A stretch of DNA of 64,000 bases, from positions 76,129,214 to 76,193,213 of the forward strand of contig OX457027.1 of the NCBI GenBank assembly GCA_949752745.1, written 5' to 3'. The notes beneath the pieces were generated by a model. It searched no databases, had not been told where the DNA came from, and was given only the letters and a program-made list of their open reading frames with translations. This document shows positions 46,306-57,618 of the stretch, piece after piece. This DNA is from Protula sp. h YS-2021. Its lineage: Eukaryota > Annelida > Polychaeta > Sabellida > Serpulidae. The position numbers were made by a program, and so were the translations under genes. Positions within the stretch are counted from its first letter, which is position 1, and each line of letters opens with the position of its first letter.

Positions 46306-47640
46306 CTGCAAAACATCATGTTAATCACGTTGAAATTTTAGGCAAGATTTGCTCTATGAATGGTATTCTGCCTTGAATACGGAGCTACAATGCATAAAAA
46401 CAACTTAGACTGTTCCACTTCTCCAATATTCCCTCATGGTGCTGCATCTGAACTGAATTTCTCGATTTTGAGAAGGTCAAATAGAGATTTTAGATGTATT
46501 GCACATGTGAGTATCATTTTTTTTTAAATTCCAAACAAAGTTCAAACTAAAGGAGACAACCAGTTATACTCCGACAAAAATTAATAAAGATTTGATGACA
46601 AAGGGCAGGGCGAAATCTAGCGGACACAGATTACCTGTTTCTATCGCTTGGGATTCGTTCGTCTTCCACTTTTCCGCTACGTCATTCGCTAGAGGGTCGT
46701 CTGGGTTTGGCGCGCTTAATAATGCTTGAATGGATAGAAGCACTGTTCGGATCTGTAGCGCAGGACTCCATTTATCTACAAATGTCAGCCGCAACATCAC
46801 CTTTCTGCTCCTACTTATTTGTCCGTACAATAGCCATAAACAATTGGCGCTAGGTAAAATGCTAGCTCGTCGTGCTGCTTGGTTACCGATACCAGGAACT
46901 TGGGAAAGCTAAAATGGTTGCTTTTGGAAATACCGTTGTTTACAGTGTGATATTACAGAACTCTTTATTTCAAGAGAATTTTACCCGTGACATGTCATAA
47001 AGTGTACATGTGGTTCTAAATTATAAATCTGGAAGGCTTATGTAATAAATCTGATAGGAACCGAGTTGACACCACGCAAAACTGTAACACATTTAATATC
47101 AAATAAATGAAAAGTCATCTGTTCATTACGACACGATTTCGAGCCTAGAGAACTTTTCTACTTACCTTTTAAAATATCTAAGCATATTCTGCCCAATTTA
47201 TCTATATTTGGATGGTATATTTTTGTCATAAAACGGACTTTTGGTGCAGACATGGGATATTCTTCAGGCAAGAACAACTCCAATTTGAATTTACCACCTT
47301 CATATGGAGACTGAAAAAAAAACGTTATCTTTTTATACGAACTTTGTCACCACTACAGCAAAAGCTCAGAAAATCTTGCCTACACACATGCAAACATTTC
47401 ACAAAGCATGCTGGGCATTTAAACTGCAAATATTTTCTTATTTCCCAAATATAATATCTTTCTTAAAACATTAACCGTTAAAAACTAATCTAGTTCTTTC
47501 ATGAGTTAATCAGACTTGCGGCTCTAAGTAAACCGTACGCCTTCTGGGCCCGCGACTGTAATTTTGAAGTATCTCGCATTGTTCTCTTCTGGGAGGGCCA
47601 CTATTCCTTGAACAGGTTCCGCCTGAAGTCTCTGTGTTTC
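46274..47640 (-). CDS. UBE2N: Ubiquitin-conjugating enzyme E2 N (Ubc13), four of about five coding exons
   Basis: Exons on the minus strand: 47640-47539, 47310-47166, 46775-46635, 46305-46274. They splice in frame to about 140 residues. Ubc13 with a Uev partner builds K63-linked ubiquitin chains in DNA-damage tolerance and innate immune signalling, in cytosol and nucleus. Visible hallmarks are [23 protein letters not shown], the active-site Cys in [29 protein letters not shown] and [18 protein letters not shown]. The protein is near-identical to animal orthologues. The first coding exon (about ten residues; phase 0 at the junction) was not found and should lie upstream (coordinates above 47640). 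Intact splice sites and lack of stops argue for a live gene. Confidence 0.96.
46635..46775 (-). CDS. UBE2N: UBE2N exon encoding DKWSPALQ through AIET
   Basis: 141 bp. The acceptor is CATTTGTAG; the donor ACAG|GTAATC leaves phase 1. It encodes [20 protein letters not shown], the [15 protein letters not shown] loop region and TNESQAIET. Confidence 0.96.
47166..47310 (-). CDS. UBE2N: UBE2N exon with catalytic cysteine
   Basis: 145 bp from a TTTTTCAG acceptor to an AAAG|GTAAGT donor, phase 1 at the end. It encodes [30 protein letters not shown] and [13 protein letters not shown] positions the Asn that stabilises the oxyanion; the Cys is the thioester-forming residue. Confidence 0.96.
47539..47640 (-). 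CDS. UBE2N: UBE2N exon encoding ETQRL through AGPEG
   Basis: 102 bp, 34 codons, phase 0 on both sides. The acceptor is ATACTTGCAG; the donor is GGC|GTACGG. It begins [13 protein letters not shown] and ends [15 protein letters not shown], the first beta strands of the UBC fold. Confidence 0.93.
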
Positions 47641-48190
47641 CTGCAAGTATATATTATCAAAATTTGTTTACAAGCGTCTTTATTCTGTTAGGTCTGTGTT
47701 CCCCTGGACCCCAGCCTCTAAATTCAATGCTAACGAATCAATGTCTCTGGGTTCCAGAATAAAACTTTCACTTTGAGAAAAATTTTCTTTAAAACCATAC
47801 TGATATCCTTTGCTACATATAATCTATATAATGCTACCACTTTTCAATAGAACTAAAAGCTATAACAAAGGACACTGCATTTTCGGGTCGAAATTTCACG
47901 CGTCCCGAGCTAATTTTCAAGGTTCGTGAAACCCCGTTAACTGTATAACAGGTTAGTGCTGTCTTAGCAAATGTTTTGGCACAGAATGCACGTTATCTAA
48001 ATCGAGGGTGGAACCAGAAAGGCATTTTAAGAGGACATTCTGGCCGGCAGATTTATAAAGATATTTTAAAATCCTGTTAAAACAAAAAGATGTTCCCACA
48101 TTTTCGAAGTCTTCAATCAATCCGGAAATATTGCTCGTTCCCATATAAATTTTGTTTTCAGAGACGGCGGCGTAATACTGCTGATGACTT

Positions 48191-48380
48191 AATCCCAGCG
48201 GACCCTTTCCATTTTCTAGTACAGAAAGGGTCACAGTTGCTATAATAGAAATGACCACAGATCTAAACTTTCGAGGCTCTGGATCTTTCGGTGCAAGGAA
48301 AAACTGACATTAATGGCATGTTCTATTTTAGAACTATGACTCCTGCTGTCATAGAAGACCGCAGGAGTCATCTAGGACTA
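48191..48380. mobile_element. Two-hairpin element, short copy
   Basis: The left hairpin is GACCCTTTC (48201-48209) / GAAAGGGTC (48224-48232). The right hairpin is ATGACTCCTGC (48336-48346) / GCAGGAGTCAT (48361-48371), followed by CTAGGACTA. Outermost bases form a short inverted repeat (related to TAGTCCCAG / CTAGGACTA). The longer copy is at 61957-62380. Confidence 0.6.
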
Positions 48381-49234
48381 CTGAGGACTCTTTCCTACTT
48401 ACTTTACTGATACCATCAGCGGATCCGTACTTTCGTTTTCGTTTCGCTAAAAAGTTTTCAGGCACCGCTTCAAAGCCTCGCTATATAACGATAAGCAAGT
48501 CAACTGCGCTCGCTTTGAGACACCCCTGTGGCTACTTTGTGCGAGATTCAACGACCCATAGGTTTTTATTGGTATTTGCTAAAGGCCCTCAAAGTACAAC
48601 GGTAATCATATACAACTTCTGTGTTAGGCTTTCTTTAAAAGAAAATAATACGGAAATAACCCCAATCTCCCCCAATAATTGACATTTGTTTGAAAACAGG
48701 GAGCATACTTTATTAGTGAAATAATAACAATAATTTTTGCAAATATCCACCATAAAACTTTTAACTTGATATTTCACAAAGAACGTAAAAATAAAAAGTC
48801 AAATATTGTGGGTATACAAAATAATTTTTTTTACCTAACTCTGTATCTATCAACTATTTTAGTATGTATTTTAGAAATAAACTATGACCCCTTTATTTAA
48901 ATTTTTGGTCCCTTGACTTTGGTCACGTGAAATTAAAAGGCCAGAATGAAAACAAACATTTGACAGGTGGGTGCGGAAGCTAACATTTCTGCACTTTTAT
49001 CAACAAATAAAAGATATACAGCTCACTAAAAACTGTGCCGGTTTTACAAAAAGGGCATATTGGGCATGAACTTCCTGTACGAGGGAGCGGAGATAGAAAT
49101 GGTTACAGTAGATCGTAATTGGTGACAACAAAATGTTCAATTCTGACCAAACTTAATTAGCCAGATGCAAATTTGGCGACCATTTATACTCAAATATTCC
49201 TTATTTTGCGATATTTGACAAACAAAAATTGTTT

Positions 49235-49465
49235 TCAGCCACGTAAGATGGTCTTTTCAATTTCACCAATTTCGATCTGCCCTAGCCATTCGTTCTCCTC
49301 CCCCTTGTAGATGTTTGAATAATAGGGGCTGGTATGCAGGATTCGTGCCTCAGAAAATATAAAATTGACCCCTATTTGTGGAGCAATGGAACGCTTCGTA
49401 GCTCTGACAGAGAGATGTACGATGTTAGACAAGTCAGAGCTACTCGGAGCTAGAACAGGAAGCAA
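49235..49465 (-). repeat. Dispersed repeat shared with transketolase intron
   Basis: The reverse complement matches 61310-61530 (GTAGCTCTGACTTGT, AACATCGTA, ATCTCTCT, GGGGTCAA, CCTATTAT) and, more weakly, 60505-60655. The minus-strand open frame here is not related to any protein I recognise. Confidence 0.5.
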
Positions 49466-50651
49466 ATTTATATTTTAAAAGTTTTTAAAAGCTCAGACGA
49501 AAAATGAAAGAAAAAATTATTTTCCTTATTCCTTTATACTTTTCATCAAGTTGCATCCAAGACGACACATCCCTCGGAAAGCTCCGAAAGTACGAACTGG
49601 TTTATAACCAAGCCAGTTCTAGCCACTTCCTCCTGCCTCTGTAGAACAGAAACGAAGACAGCACCAGCCACAAGTTTACTGTAATTTAAGTTCACAAAAG
49701 AACAGGTTTATGCAAAGAGTTCTATTTTAACAAACTAACTGATAGATAATGTGAACCTTTAAGATACGCCTGGGTAAACCCCCTGTTGACATCGTGAATA
49801 AATGTGTTCTCTGTGTTTTGGTTAAGTTTCGAACAACCGGGGAAGTAGCGTTGTTATAAAACAGCTGACCTCTGAAAGGATCTATCTATCATACGTATGA
49901 ACACATAGCTGATGAATATTGTCAAAATAAGTTCCTGTTTTTATGAGTACTATTTTCGCGGAATCCCCATTGGGTCTGTGGAGTAAAAGCATGTTATTTA
50001 CAACAGATCGTACTGTTGTAGAGGTTACCTTTAAACAACAACGAAGGAAGTAGATGGCGCTCGTTAGAGATATCCTCACAAACTTCGAAATGGTGGTTGG
50101 TTCCAGTCGTGAAATTCGGGAATTGGATTATTTAATGAGTAAAGACGCCGCCCATGAAATAAAATGTTCGAGTTTTCTAATATTCGGCTAATACATCGCT
50201 AAAAGACGTATATAACATATGTTTAAAAAATTTGTCGATTCTAACACACAAAAGTACGGTAAGCCCAAGAAAACAAAATGCCCAGCAGTGTCAAGGAACA
50301 CGATATGATGAATGCGTTGATGTATGTGTATTCTCTTGTGCATATAATTGAATTAGCTACATTTGCCATAATGTGCAGCAAACTACTCCTTAAAATAAAA
50401 AATTACCATGAGATTTTTCATTTGCTTTTAATCTTGTAATTACTTAAATTTCAAAACAAAGCGATTTTGTACAATCAGTCTTATTCATAGATTATATTTT
50501 GCTGTTTTCCACCTGTAAACGTAATTAATATGATTTTAAAAGAGAATCGTTGAAACAAAATGCTTTAAAAATCACACCCCCTATATTTGGTGTCATTCCT
50601 TATGTTGTAATACAGGCTTGTAAAAAGATGAGGCATATTAATTTAATATCA

Positions 50652-50830
50652 TTCTGACGTTACTTCCTGAAGTAGAATCCTTGTTTTATTCCCCCCGGAT
50701 ATATTATGGGACCCCCCCTCGGACATACTATATGCCGACCCTCCTCCCGGACATACTATGTGCCGACCCCCACCCCTTCCCCTAGGACATACTATGTGTC
50801 GATCCCCCCCCCCTTCCCAGGGCAGCAAAA
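50652..50830 (+). repeat. Left terminal repeat with iterons
   Basis: The terminal 70 bp is followed by three units of GGACATACTATGTGCCGACC separated by C-rich linkers. Iterons next to a terminus are typical binding sites for a replication or transposition protein; that role here is inferred. Confidence 0.65.
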
Positions 50831-51852
50831 ATTCAGCCAGATCAGCAAAAACGTGGTATAAAAAGCGCTGTTTCGTGTTGCGGGAAACGGTAAGAACATC
50901 ATCAGAACTTTATGAACACGTCTCTCAACACAAGATCAGGATACAGGAAACGTTTGATGCCAGATGTCTCTGCAATACACTTGAACATTTTGGCGGGAAA
51001 AATCCTTTTGACGGAAAAATCCCACATCTTAGTAGCAGAAGTAAGCTTTCACCTTCTTTAAATGTTTACATTACTTCTTTAGCGATATGCAGAGACCATG
51101 GATGATGTCTTCAAAGTGAACTATACTCATTATGTTTTTTAGAGCTTCCTGTTTTTGGGTCGGATTGGATTTTGCAAGTGAAGAATTTTCATAAACACTG
51201 TGAAGCTATTGGAATGGCAATTCCAAGAAATCGTTTCATCCACTCGTTTCTGAGTGAATGTCAAGAACTACATTTGCCATTAACTTACGACATTGATTCA
51301 GCATTTATCAACGCGAATACAATTTGGGCAGCTGATCTCATGCTAGTTGTGGCTGCTAGAATTATTTTACATTATGATGTTTCATTGTTACCGAATGTAT
51401 CAGAATTTGTTCGATTCAACAATGGATGAGTTGAAGTGAATACAGAACTTTGCAAAATATTTGAAGATCAGGGAAAAGGAGCTGACTGTGCCATTTTAGA
51501 TGGTATAAAAGGAGTGGAGAAGACCAAAGTCATCATTCAATGTATAACCATCGAGAAGACAAGCAGCTTTAAAATTAGTGCAAACGTAAACATTACTGTG
51601 GAGCATGGAGAATTTGGACCATTTCTTCGAATTAAACGTGCAGAGAAATGGCTTGCTTTAGCACCATCCTTGTGGAAGACTGGGTGTCAGAGCTTGAAAA
51701 ATTTACGCAACATTGGCTTCAAACTGTACTTAACGCACACGAGGTGGCTTGAAGTCATTTCATACCTAGACATGCGTTATGTGAGTTTTGTGCGCACATC
51801 ACTGTTGGAAGGGAAAGAATACACATATCATATCAACATGAATGATGGTTAA
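50758..51852 (+). pseudogene. Unrecognised plus-strand gene relic with two in-frame TGA
   Basis: A single reading frame runs from the end of the iterons to TAA at 51850-51852, broken only by TGA at 51103-51105 and 51427-51429. Coding-like composition continues across both stops. Visible segments are RSAKTWYKKRCFVLRETV, LPVFGSDWILQVKNFHKHC and IKRAEKWLALAPSLW. I recognise no domain. There is no signal peptide or membrane segment. As a gene of the surrounding element it may be an element-specific accessory or structural protein; that is only inference. Confidence 0.5.
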
Positions 51853-51866
51853 TGGAAGACACTGCT

Positions 51867-53204
51867 TTAGGAGATGGATAACATCAACCCAGTCTTATTC
51901 ACCAAACCTGAATCATGTACGGAATGTCGTGATATGAAAACTATCATCAAGTTGCATTCATTATGTGCAGCTCCGCGGTATTTAGCATTGATATGGTCAT
52001 GATCTCCTACACGATCTGCTCCGAGAGGCTCATGACAAATGTAGCAATCAACAGCGTTCTTAAAATTCTCTTGGTCTTCACGAGTCATCACCATATTCTT
52101 TGGCTGCTCTAAACCACACACAATACGGTCACGCTCATTCACTTTATGGTCTAAAAAGACTTTCACGGCATTGATTGTCTCCTTGATACACGACTGGTTT
52201 AAGTGTGTTGTACTGGCTGACAACCACATAGGCAAAGCTGTTTGGACGATAATGTTGATACTTGTCTCCTTCTTCATGCTTTTGCGTGAAACATTTGAAG
52301 TCGGCATAAATCACAAAAGGTGCTCGCTGTTGTTTGGCTACATTCTTGAACTTGATAAAAGGTTTCTTCGGGAATGATAAACGTTGCGCTCCATGCTTGC
52401 CACACACTTCACGATGTTTGTCTAAAAGATCTTGTCGCATAAACACATGAAGACAGTTGAAACAATAATATACTGCATTCTTATACTTTGATCGATAGGC
52501 CATGAGTCTGCTGAAATTCTTGATGAGGCAGTGATGTCTTTTCTTGTCATTACTAATCAGAAGTAAGTTGATTTCCCTGGCACTGACGTTTCGACTAAGT
52601 TGTATCGGAACAACTACATCTTGTTCATATCCAAACACGTTGATGGATACATCGTTCTCCTTTTCAAACTTTGGAATGTCGGTAATCGGTGTGGGAAATG
52701 TCATGACCTCTACCTTTAATTCCTTCTAAATGGCTTGTATTGATTCACACGCCCTGGGTTGGTGTTTGTTGAAGGGTGAAGATGAGCCAATACAGACCAT
52801 AAGAAACACTTGTCGTCATTCTGAATGTTAAACACACCCTTCATATTCTTCACTTCCTTCGGTAGTGGAATAAAACTGCTTGCTTCCAGAGGCACTAACG
52901 TAGCTGTATGAACTTCAATGTACAGTATGTTATCCAACACCCAGCGAGAGCCTTGTCACTCATGTTCATCAAACTTAGTAAACAATTCTTTATAGGCTTC
53001 TGGCAAGTCCTGTTCAATATCCGCTGGATTGTATGCTGTATATGTTGGACTGGTGATAAATGCATTATCCACTTGTTCTATCATAGCACCTTCTACATTC
53101 GCCGTCAGTTTCTTGAAGCGCGCATGCAACACAATATAACATCTCATTCCATGGGTTAACGTCTCCAACAAATGTGCATTGATACGGTTCTCTTGCTCTC
53201 GCAT
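51867..53204 (-). pseudogene. Decayed type-B DNA polymerase gene, N-terminal half (Polinton-like)
   Basis: Minus-strand segments in shifting frames (53204-52956, 52940-52716, 52704-52144, 52307-51867) match, in order, the N-terminal half of the large protein-primed-type PolB proteins of Polinton/Maverick elements. Visible are a KCFLWSVLAHLHP block, a YYCFNCLHVF plus HREVC zinc-finger-like region, FVIYADFKCF (the exonuclease-domain strand) and an HNH/endonuclease-VII-like block with CYICHEPLG, DHDH and AHNECN. Frameshifts and stops separate the pieces. The polymerase palm is absent; the gene ends at the junction with the plus-strand relic. Confidence 0.7.
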
Positions 53205-53798
53205 TTCAAGCAGTAAATCTGATCCATCCTCAGACTCAAACCGCTTTTCCTGCGCGTTTTGAACAAGACTAACTCTTCTGCCTCTCCCTGCTTGTCCCGT
53301 CTGTTGTCTCTTTGCAGTTTACTCTTCATGTACCAACATTTTCCATTTTAGGTGGATGACATGCATGTGCCTCAAACAATTCCAGAGATGGAAATACTAC
53401 AGTACGTCCATGGCAGAGGACTGAATAAGGTCTGTCAATGCCATCTTGTTCCGTCTTTCGTCTCTTCGCTTCAATCTCCCGGACAAGCTCTTCACTATGA
53501 TGAAATGTGAGTCTCGCTCATCCTTTCATACAGCCTAGAATGCACTGCAGAGATATCTATCGGTCAAGCAACTCAAGCTTGTGTTAGGTGCTTGATTTTG
53601 TCAATCTGGTATTTATCGCCAAATGACACTTTCGAACTACTTTCGAGGACTGGTGAGTCTAAACTAGTGGCCATCGTTGTTGTCGCATCAATATGATGAA
53701 ATGTGTTCTCAAACATCTCCTTTTATACACACACAGATATACATAGACAGAATCAGCATCATTTCGTAAGACAGGATGGCCCTTATAAGGGCCGAAAG
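53205..53798. other. Element interior without recognised gene
   Basis: Probably the decayed upstream part of the polymerase gene region. Only short frames, no known motif. Confidence 0.45.
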
Positions 53799-53981
53799 TT
53801 ATAGTAAGTTGACTCTTAACCAACATGTTGGGTTCCGACAGCGACATTGGTGCTTGTAGTACTGTTGCATGGTGAACGGCATTCCTGCACACTTGAAGGG
53901 GTGGCTGTTGCAATAAGTCTTACTTTTAAGTATCGCGCCACACCACCAACAGTCTGTACACTCCGGTCCCGGCCCAGGCAA
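53799..53981 (-). pseudogene. Cysteine-rich small frame in the element
   Basis: The minus-strand frame encodes CTDCWWCGA, YCNSHPFKC and CRCRNPTC, spacing that could bind zinc. It extends upstream of its first Met as an open frame for about ten codons. It might be an exon-like remnant of an element gene; no family recognised. Confidence 0.3.
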
Positions 53982-54239
53982 TGTCGCTGCGAACTTGTAC
54001 CACAGGAGGCCGGCACAGGTCTTATACCAGAATCGACGCGGTGCGTTGTGGTGTACGGGACAGTTGTAAGGCTGTTCCGCATATTCTAATTACACCCAAC
54101 ACTTGTAACACTCCGTTGTTAGTGTTACTGGACCGGAGTTCCTCATCACCGTGATTGTATTGTTAGTTGAAGTGATTTTCGTTGAAAATATTGTTATGAA
54201 AACAAAAGCCAAAAACGACACTTACATACGACTTTTTTG

Positions 54240-54611
54240 TGCTGAGTTGGCTAAATTTCCCTCTCCACGAGGGCGGGGGGGGGGGGGGGGGTCGGCACAT
54301 AATATGTCCTTGGAGGGGGTCCAAAAACCAAAAATGTTCAGAATAGTCGGAAACGGATAAATATCCAAAATTCTCAAACTGAGGGGGAGGGGGGTTCAGC
54401 ATGTCCTAGGGTTAGGGTTATGCCCCTAGGGGGTCGCGGGTTGGCACATAGTATGTCCTGGGGGGTGGACACATAGTATATCCTAGGGTTAGGGTTATGC
54501 CGCCTAGGGGGGGGGGGGGGTCGGCACATAGTATGTCCAAGGGGAGTCTCATAATATATCTGGGGGGGGGGGAATTAAACCAGGATTCTACTTCGGGAAG
54601 TAACGTCAGAA
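54240..54611 (-). repeat. Right terminal repeat with iterons
   Basis: Inverted counterpart of 50652-50830, with about six diverged iterons (GGTCGGCACATARTATGTCC form) and two copies of CCTAGGGTTAGGGTTATG (54410-54422 and 54482-54500). A segment GTCCAAAAACCAAAAATGTT near 54318 recurs near 58265. Confidence 0.65.
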
Positions 54612-54879
54612 TGACGTCACTTCCTGAAGTAGAATCCTTGTTTTCCCCTACTAACACAAACTGTTTGTGTTACTGAACAGCAGTTTTGCCTCTGGATACT
54701 TCTTCATGTATTTGTGCATGAAGGGTTTTGCTGAGTTATAGAATAGTACACCCAATCTAAATGGGCTTGTTCAGCAACAGATCCGACATGAGCCAGGGTA
54801 CTCCTGTCAAATCCTCATTGAAAATGTGGAAATGGTGAAATGCAGGCTTGGCCACTAGCTTTTTGAGATGTTCTCATTA

Positions 54880-57172
54880 TGAACCAGTTCTACATTGGTT
54901 CTTTTCCTCACACCTTCTATGGTTTTGCCAATTGCGGCATTATTCATCAGTTTCTAGATGTATTTTTCAAATGGTTTTTTTATAGCTACTTTTCTATGTA
55001 TTTAGCTAGCCATTTACTCTGCTGGAACATAATGGCTCGATGCACCTTTGTCATTTTCAATCTAAGCGAAACAGATTGCTGCAAATTTCGATAATGTGTC
55101 ACATACTTTTACTTGTCACTGAGATTGGGAATCAACTTTTTCGTAGATTTACATTTCAATCCCAGCTGCGTTCTCAGATTCTGACTGCATTCGGACAATT
55201 CACTGATTCGAACAGTTTTCTTCTGAACCGCCACTGGATAGTCACTATGTCGATGTGAGATCTACCTCTAAAATATATCCCGTCTCAGCATTCTTACTTA
55301 CTTTTATGTAGTCCAGAGATTCTGTATCTTCCACCCATGCAAATCCACATTCTGGCAAACTCTGTGACACACTCCACACATTGAGAATGTTGGTGTCAAA
55401 GTACATGATGTAGTTTGGTAACTTGTTCACATCATAGTTTGGAATGTGGGGGTTGTTGGATTTTGCATATTTGCGTGTAATGACTGAAATACCTCCTCAC
55501 AGACCTTTCTCTGCCATTTGATACATGCCAGTATCATTTATCTATTCCAACTGAACCTGGTATATTTCAGCATAGCGTCCCATGTCAAACCTGGTGCTGT
55601 ATAGTTATGAGCAGGATCCAATTCATACGTTGTGAGACACATATTTCTAAAATTTTCAAACACATCTGCAATAGCAACACATCTGTTTTCAGGTAGAGGT
55701 CATGATACTCTCCAAAGTTGTTACAGTGGAATACATTCCAATCTCCTTGTGCATAAGCATAATCCTCATTACTAATTCCTTCTTCAGACAATTGACTGTA
55801 AAAGTCTTCATCTAGTGGAAGCTTCGTTTCTGCAAACTTAGAGGGTTTATTACCACAGTCGTAGGAATATACTCTTGCTGCTGATTGTCACGGACATAAG
55901 CATCATATTTTGAAATTTTCTTTGCCTTCAGCCACTAAGTTGGCTGCCAATTTTTGCAAGAATGCTTCCATGAATTGGTATGAGTCGATAAATTTCAGAT
56001 GCCCATGGTTATCGCAATGTAGTTTTCAACATTGATTGAAATAACTGACAGCTTCAGCGTTTAGAATTTTTCTATACTCCACATAAAGTATACTGCTGTG
56101 ATTATGATCTCGCACACGGTCCACTCCCATCAACTCATGACTAATGTAACAATGAGCAGCTCAGGCAAACTGTTTGATATCCGCAGAAGTTATTTTGATG
56201 GGATTGGGTGCTTCTGTCGATTACATTCATCCACCATATACTGTAGAAATGTGTGAGCAGCATTACCTCAATGGTAGAGCACAGCAGCACACTTTTCATA
56301 TTCGCTGACGACAACGTAATCAGAACTATTAGCCTTGTGATGTTGGTAGCGATCACACTCCTGTTTCTCTGTATAGCATTCAAAGTCAGCATAAATGACA
56401 AAGAATGTCTTTTGTTTTTTTGCAATGCCCTTGAATCAAATGATTGTATCCTCAAGAAATGATAATCATTGTGCCCCATGCTTCCCGCAAACTTCACGAT
56501 GTTTGTCCAAAAGGTCTTATCGCATAAACCCATGCAGACAATTGAGGCAGTAAAACTTTTTAACACGATGTTTGGTACGATGCTTTATGAGTCGACTAAA
56601 GTTCTCACTCAGGCACTAATATCTCTTCTCATTGTTCCTGATGAACAGTAAGTTGATTTTAATGTCATGCTCATGATGATTCATGCGACTTATGTGGATG
56701 GGTACCACAACTTGATTTTCCCAACTAAAACATTGATGGCAATGTTGTTCATCTTCTCAAATTTAGAAATTTGATGAATTAGTGTTGTAAATGTTATATC
56801 TTCAACATTCAGTTCAGTTGATCCTTGTAAACTGACCTTAAATTGTCATTCATCGGATTAAGATGAACTAATATAGACCACAGACAGCACTTGTTGTTTG
56901 TTGTTCTTGATGTTGATAACATTTTTGGTATTCTTTATCTTCTTTGGCAACTCAATGTAGCTGGAGGCCTGCAAGGGTTCTAATGTAGCTGTATGAACTT
57001 CAGTCTGCAGAATCTTATCCAGCATCCATCCAGATCCGTGATGTTCATGCTCATCAATCTTGTAGAACAAATCCTTGAATGCATTTGGCAAATCGTCATC
57101 AATATCAATTTTATTAAATGCTCTAAAAGTCTGATTGCTCAGATGAGTGTTATCCATACGTTCTACCAACAC
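54880..57172 (-). pseudogene. Second decayed type-B DNA polymerase relic, includes palm motif A region
   Basis: Minus-strand pieces in several frames follow family order: HHGSGWMLDKI and SYIELPKKIKN (57172-56858), a zinc-finger and exonuclease block (about 56566-56141), NFGEYHDLYLKTDVLLL (55791-55585) and the palm region around YFDTNILNVW plus GYILEVDL (55430-55245), with weaker matches on to about 54880. In motif A the usual LY after D-x-N is changed to LN, and many stops intervene, so it cannot be active. It extends further C-terminal than the copy at 51867. Confidence 0.65.
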
Positions 57173-57402
57173 TTCCGGTTCATTCGTTGTTGTTTTCTTG
57201 AATCGAGCTAAAGCGACAATGTGCCATTTTATTCAATTTTCTAATGGATGCGATTTTCTTGCTGTCGCATTTCAAACAGTAAATCGGATTCATTTTCAGG
57301 TTCAAACACTTCTTGAGGTGCATGTCCACCAAGGCTCATTCTTCTACCTTTACCCACTTGCATTATTTCCTTCTTCTTTTGATTGTTTGCAGGAGGTCCG
57401 TC

Positions 57403-57618
57403 TTACTCATCAGCTAATCTTTTTATAGGTATATGTTGCATTGGTGTTGCACGAGTATCATTACATATATAATCTGGATATTGTTCAGCATTGTTGAAGA
57501 TATGGAATAAAACGCGGCAAGTAATAAGTCCTCTTTCTTTGTGAGAGGCAATCATTTTTTCACATAAATGTCTCTCAAATTCATCTAAGTTTGGCAGCAA
57601 CTGCATGACACTATCCAC
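57403..57618 (-). pseudogene. Short frame upstream of the second polymerase relic
   Basis: 71 codons with LLPNLDEFERHLCEKMIASHK and a TAG-like end near the next frame. Further upstream (57770-57930) broken minus-strand sequence shows CDNCSYYF and AHRAHY, a C2H2-like spacing. These may be the polymerase gene's N-terminal part or a separate small gene; unrecognised. Confidence 0.3.

Larger units (their letters stand above)
47641..50651. other. Stretch upstream of UBE2N exon, repeats
   Basis: Must hold, or lead to, the UBE2N first exon, which I could not find. It contains a two-hairpin element (48191-48380), segments that recur in the transketolase intron (48460-48535, 49235-49465, about 49855-49890) and AT-rich sequence. 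Confidence 0.5.
50652..54611. mobile_element. 4-kb virus-like element with terminal inverted repeats and iterons
   Basis: The left end starts TTCTGACGTTACTTCC; the right end read inward on the minus strand starts with the same bases, and the match runs about 70 bp. Inside each end lie reiterated GGACATACTATGTGCCGACC-type units, inverted relative to each other: about three on the left (50720-50830) and about six, more diverged, on the right (54285-54570). Between are a plus-strand gene relic and a minus-strand DNA polymerase relic, converging at about 51852/51867. Size and layout suggest a shortened Polinton/Maverick-like element or a related DNA virus. No integrase, ATPase or capsid gene is visible. 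Confidence 0.6.

Noticed and set aside
45984..46324. Lysine-rich plus-strand frame
   Set aside because: It is created by poly-A runs, and its right end lies over the antisense of the UBE2N terminal exon.
48403..48480. Minus-strand exon resembling the VPEN-KRK start of an RPL7-like protein, with plausible splice sites
   Set aside because: The right part is a dispersed repeat also found at 61222-61300, and no further exon of such a gene follows.
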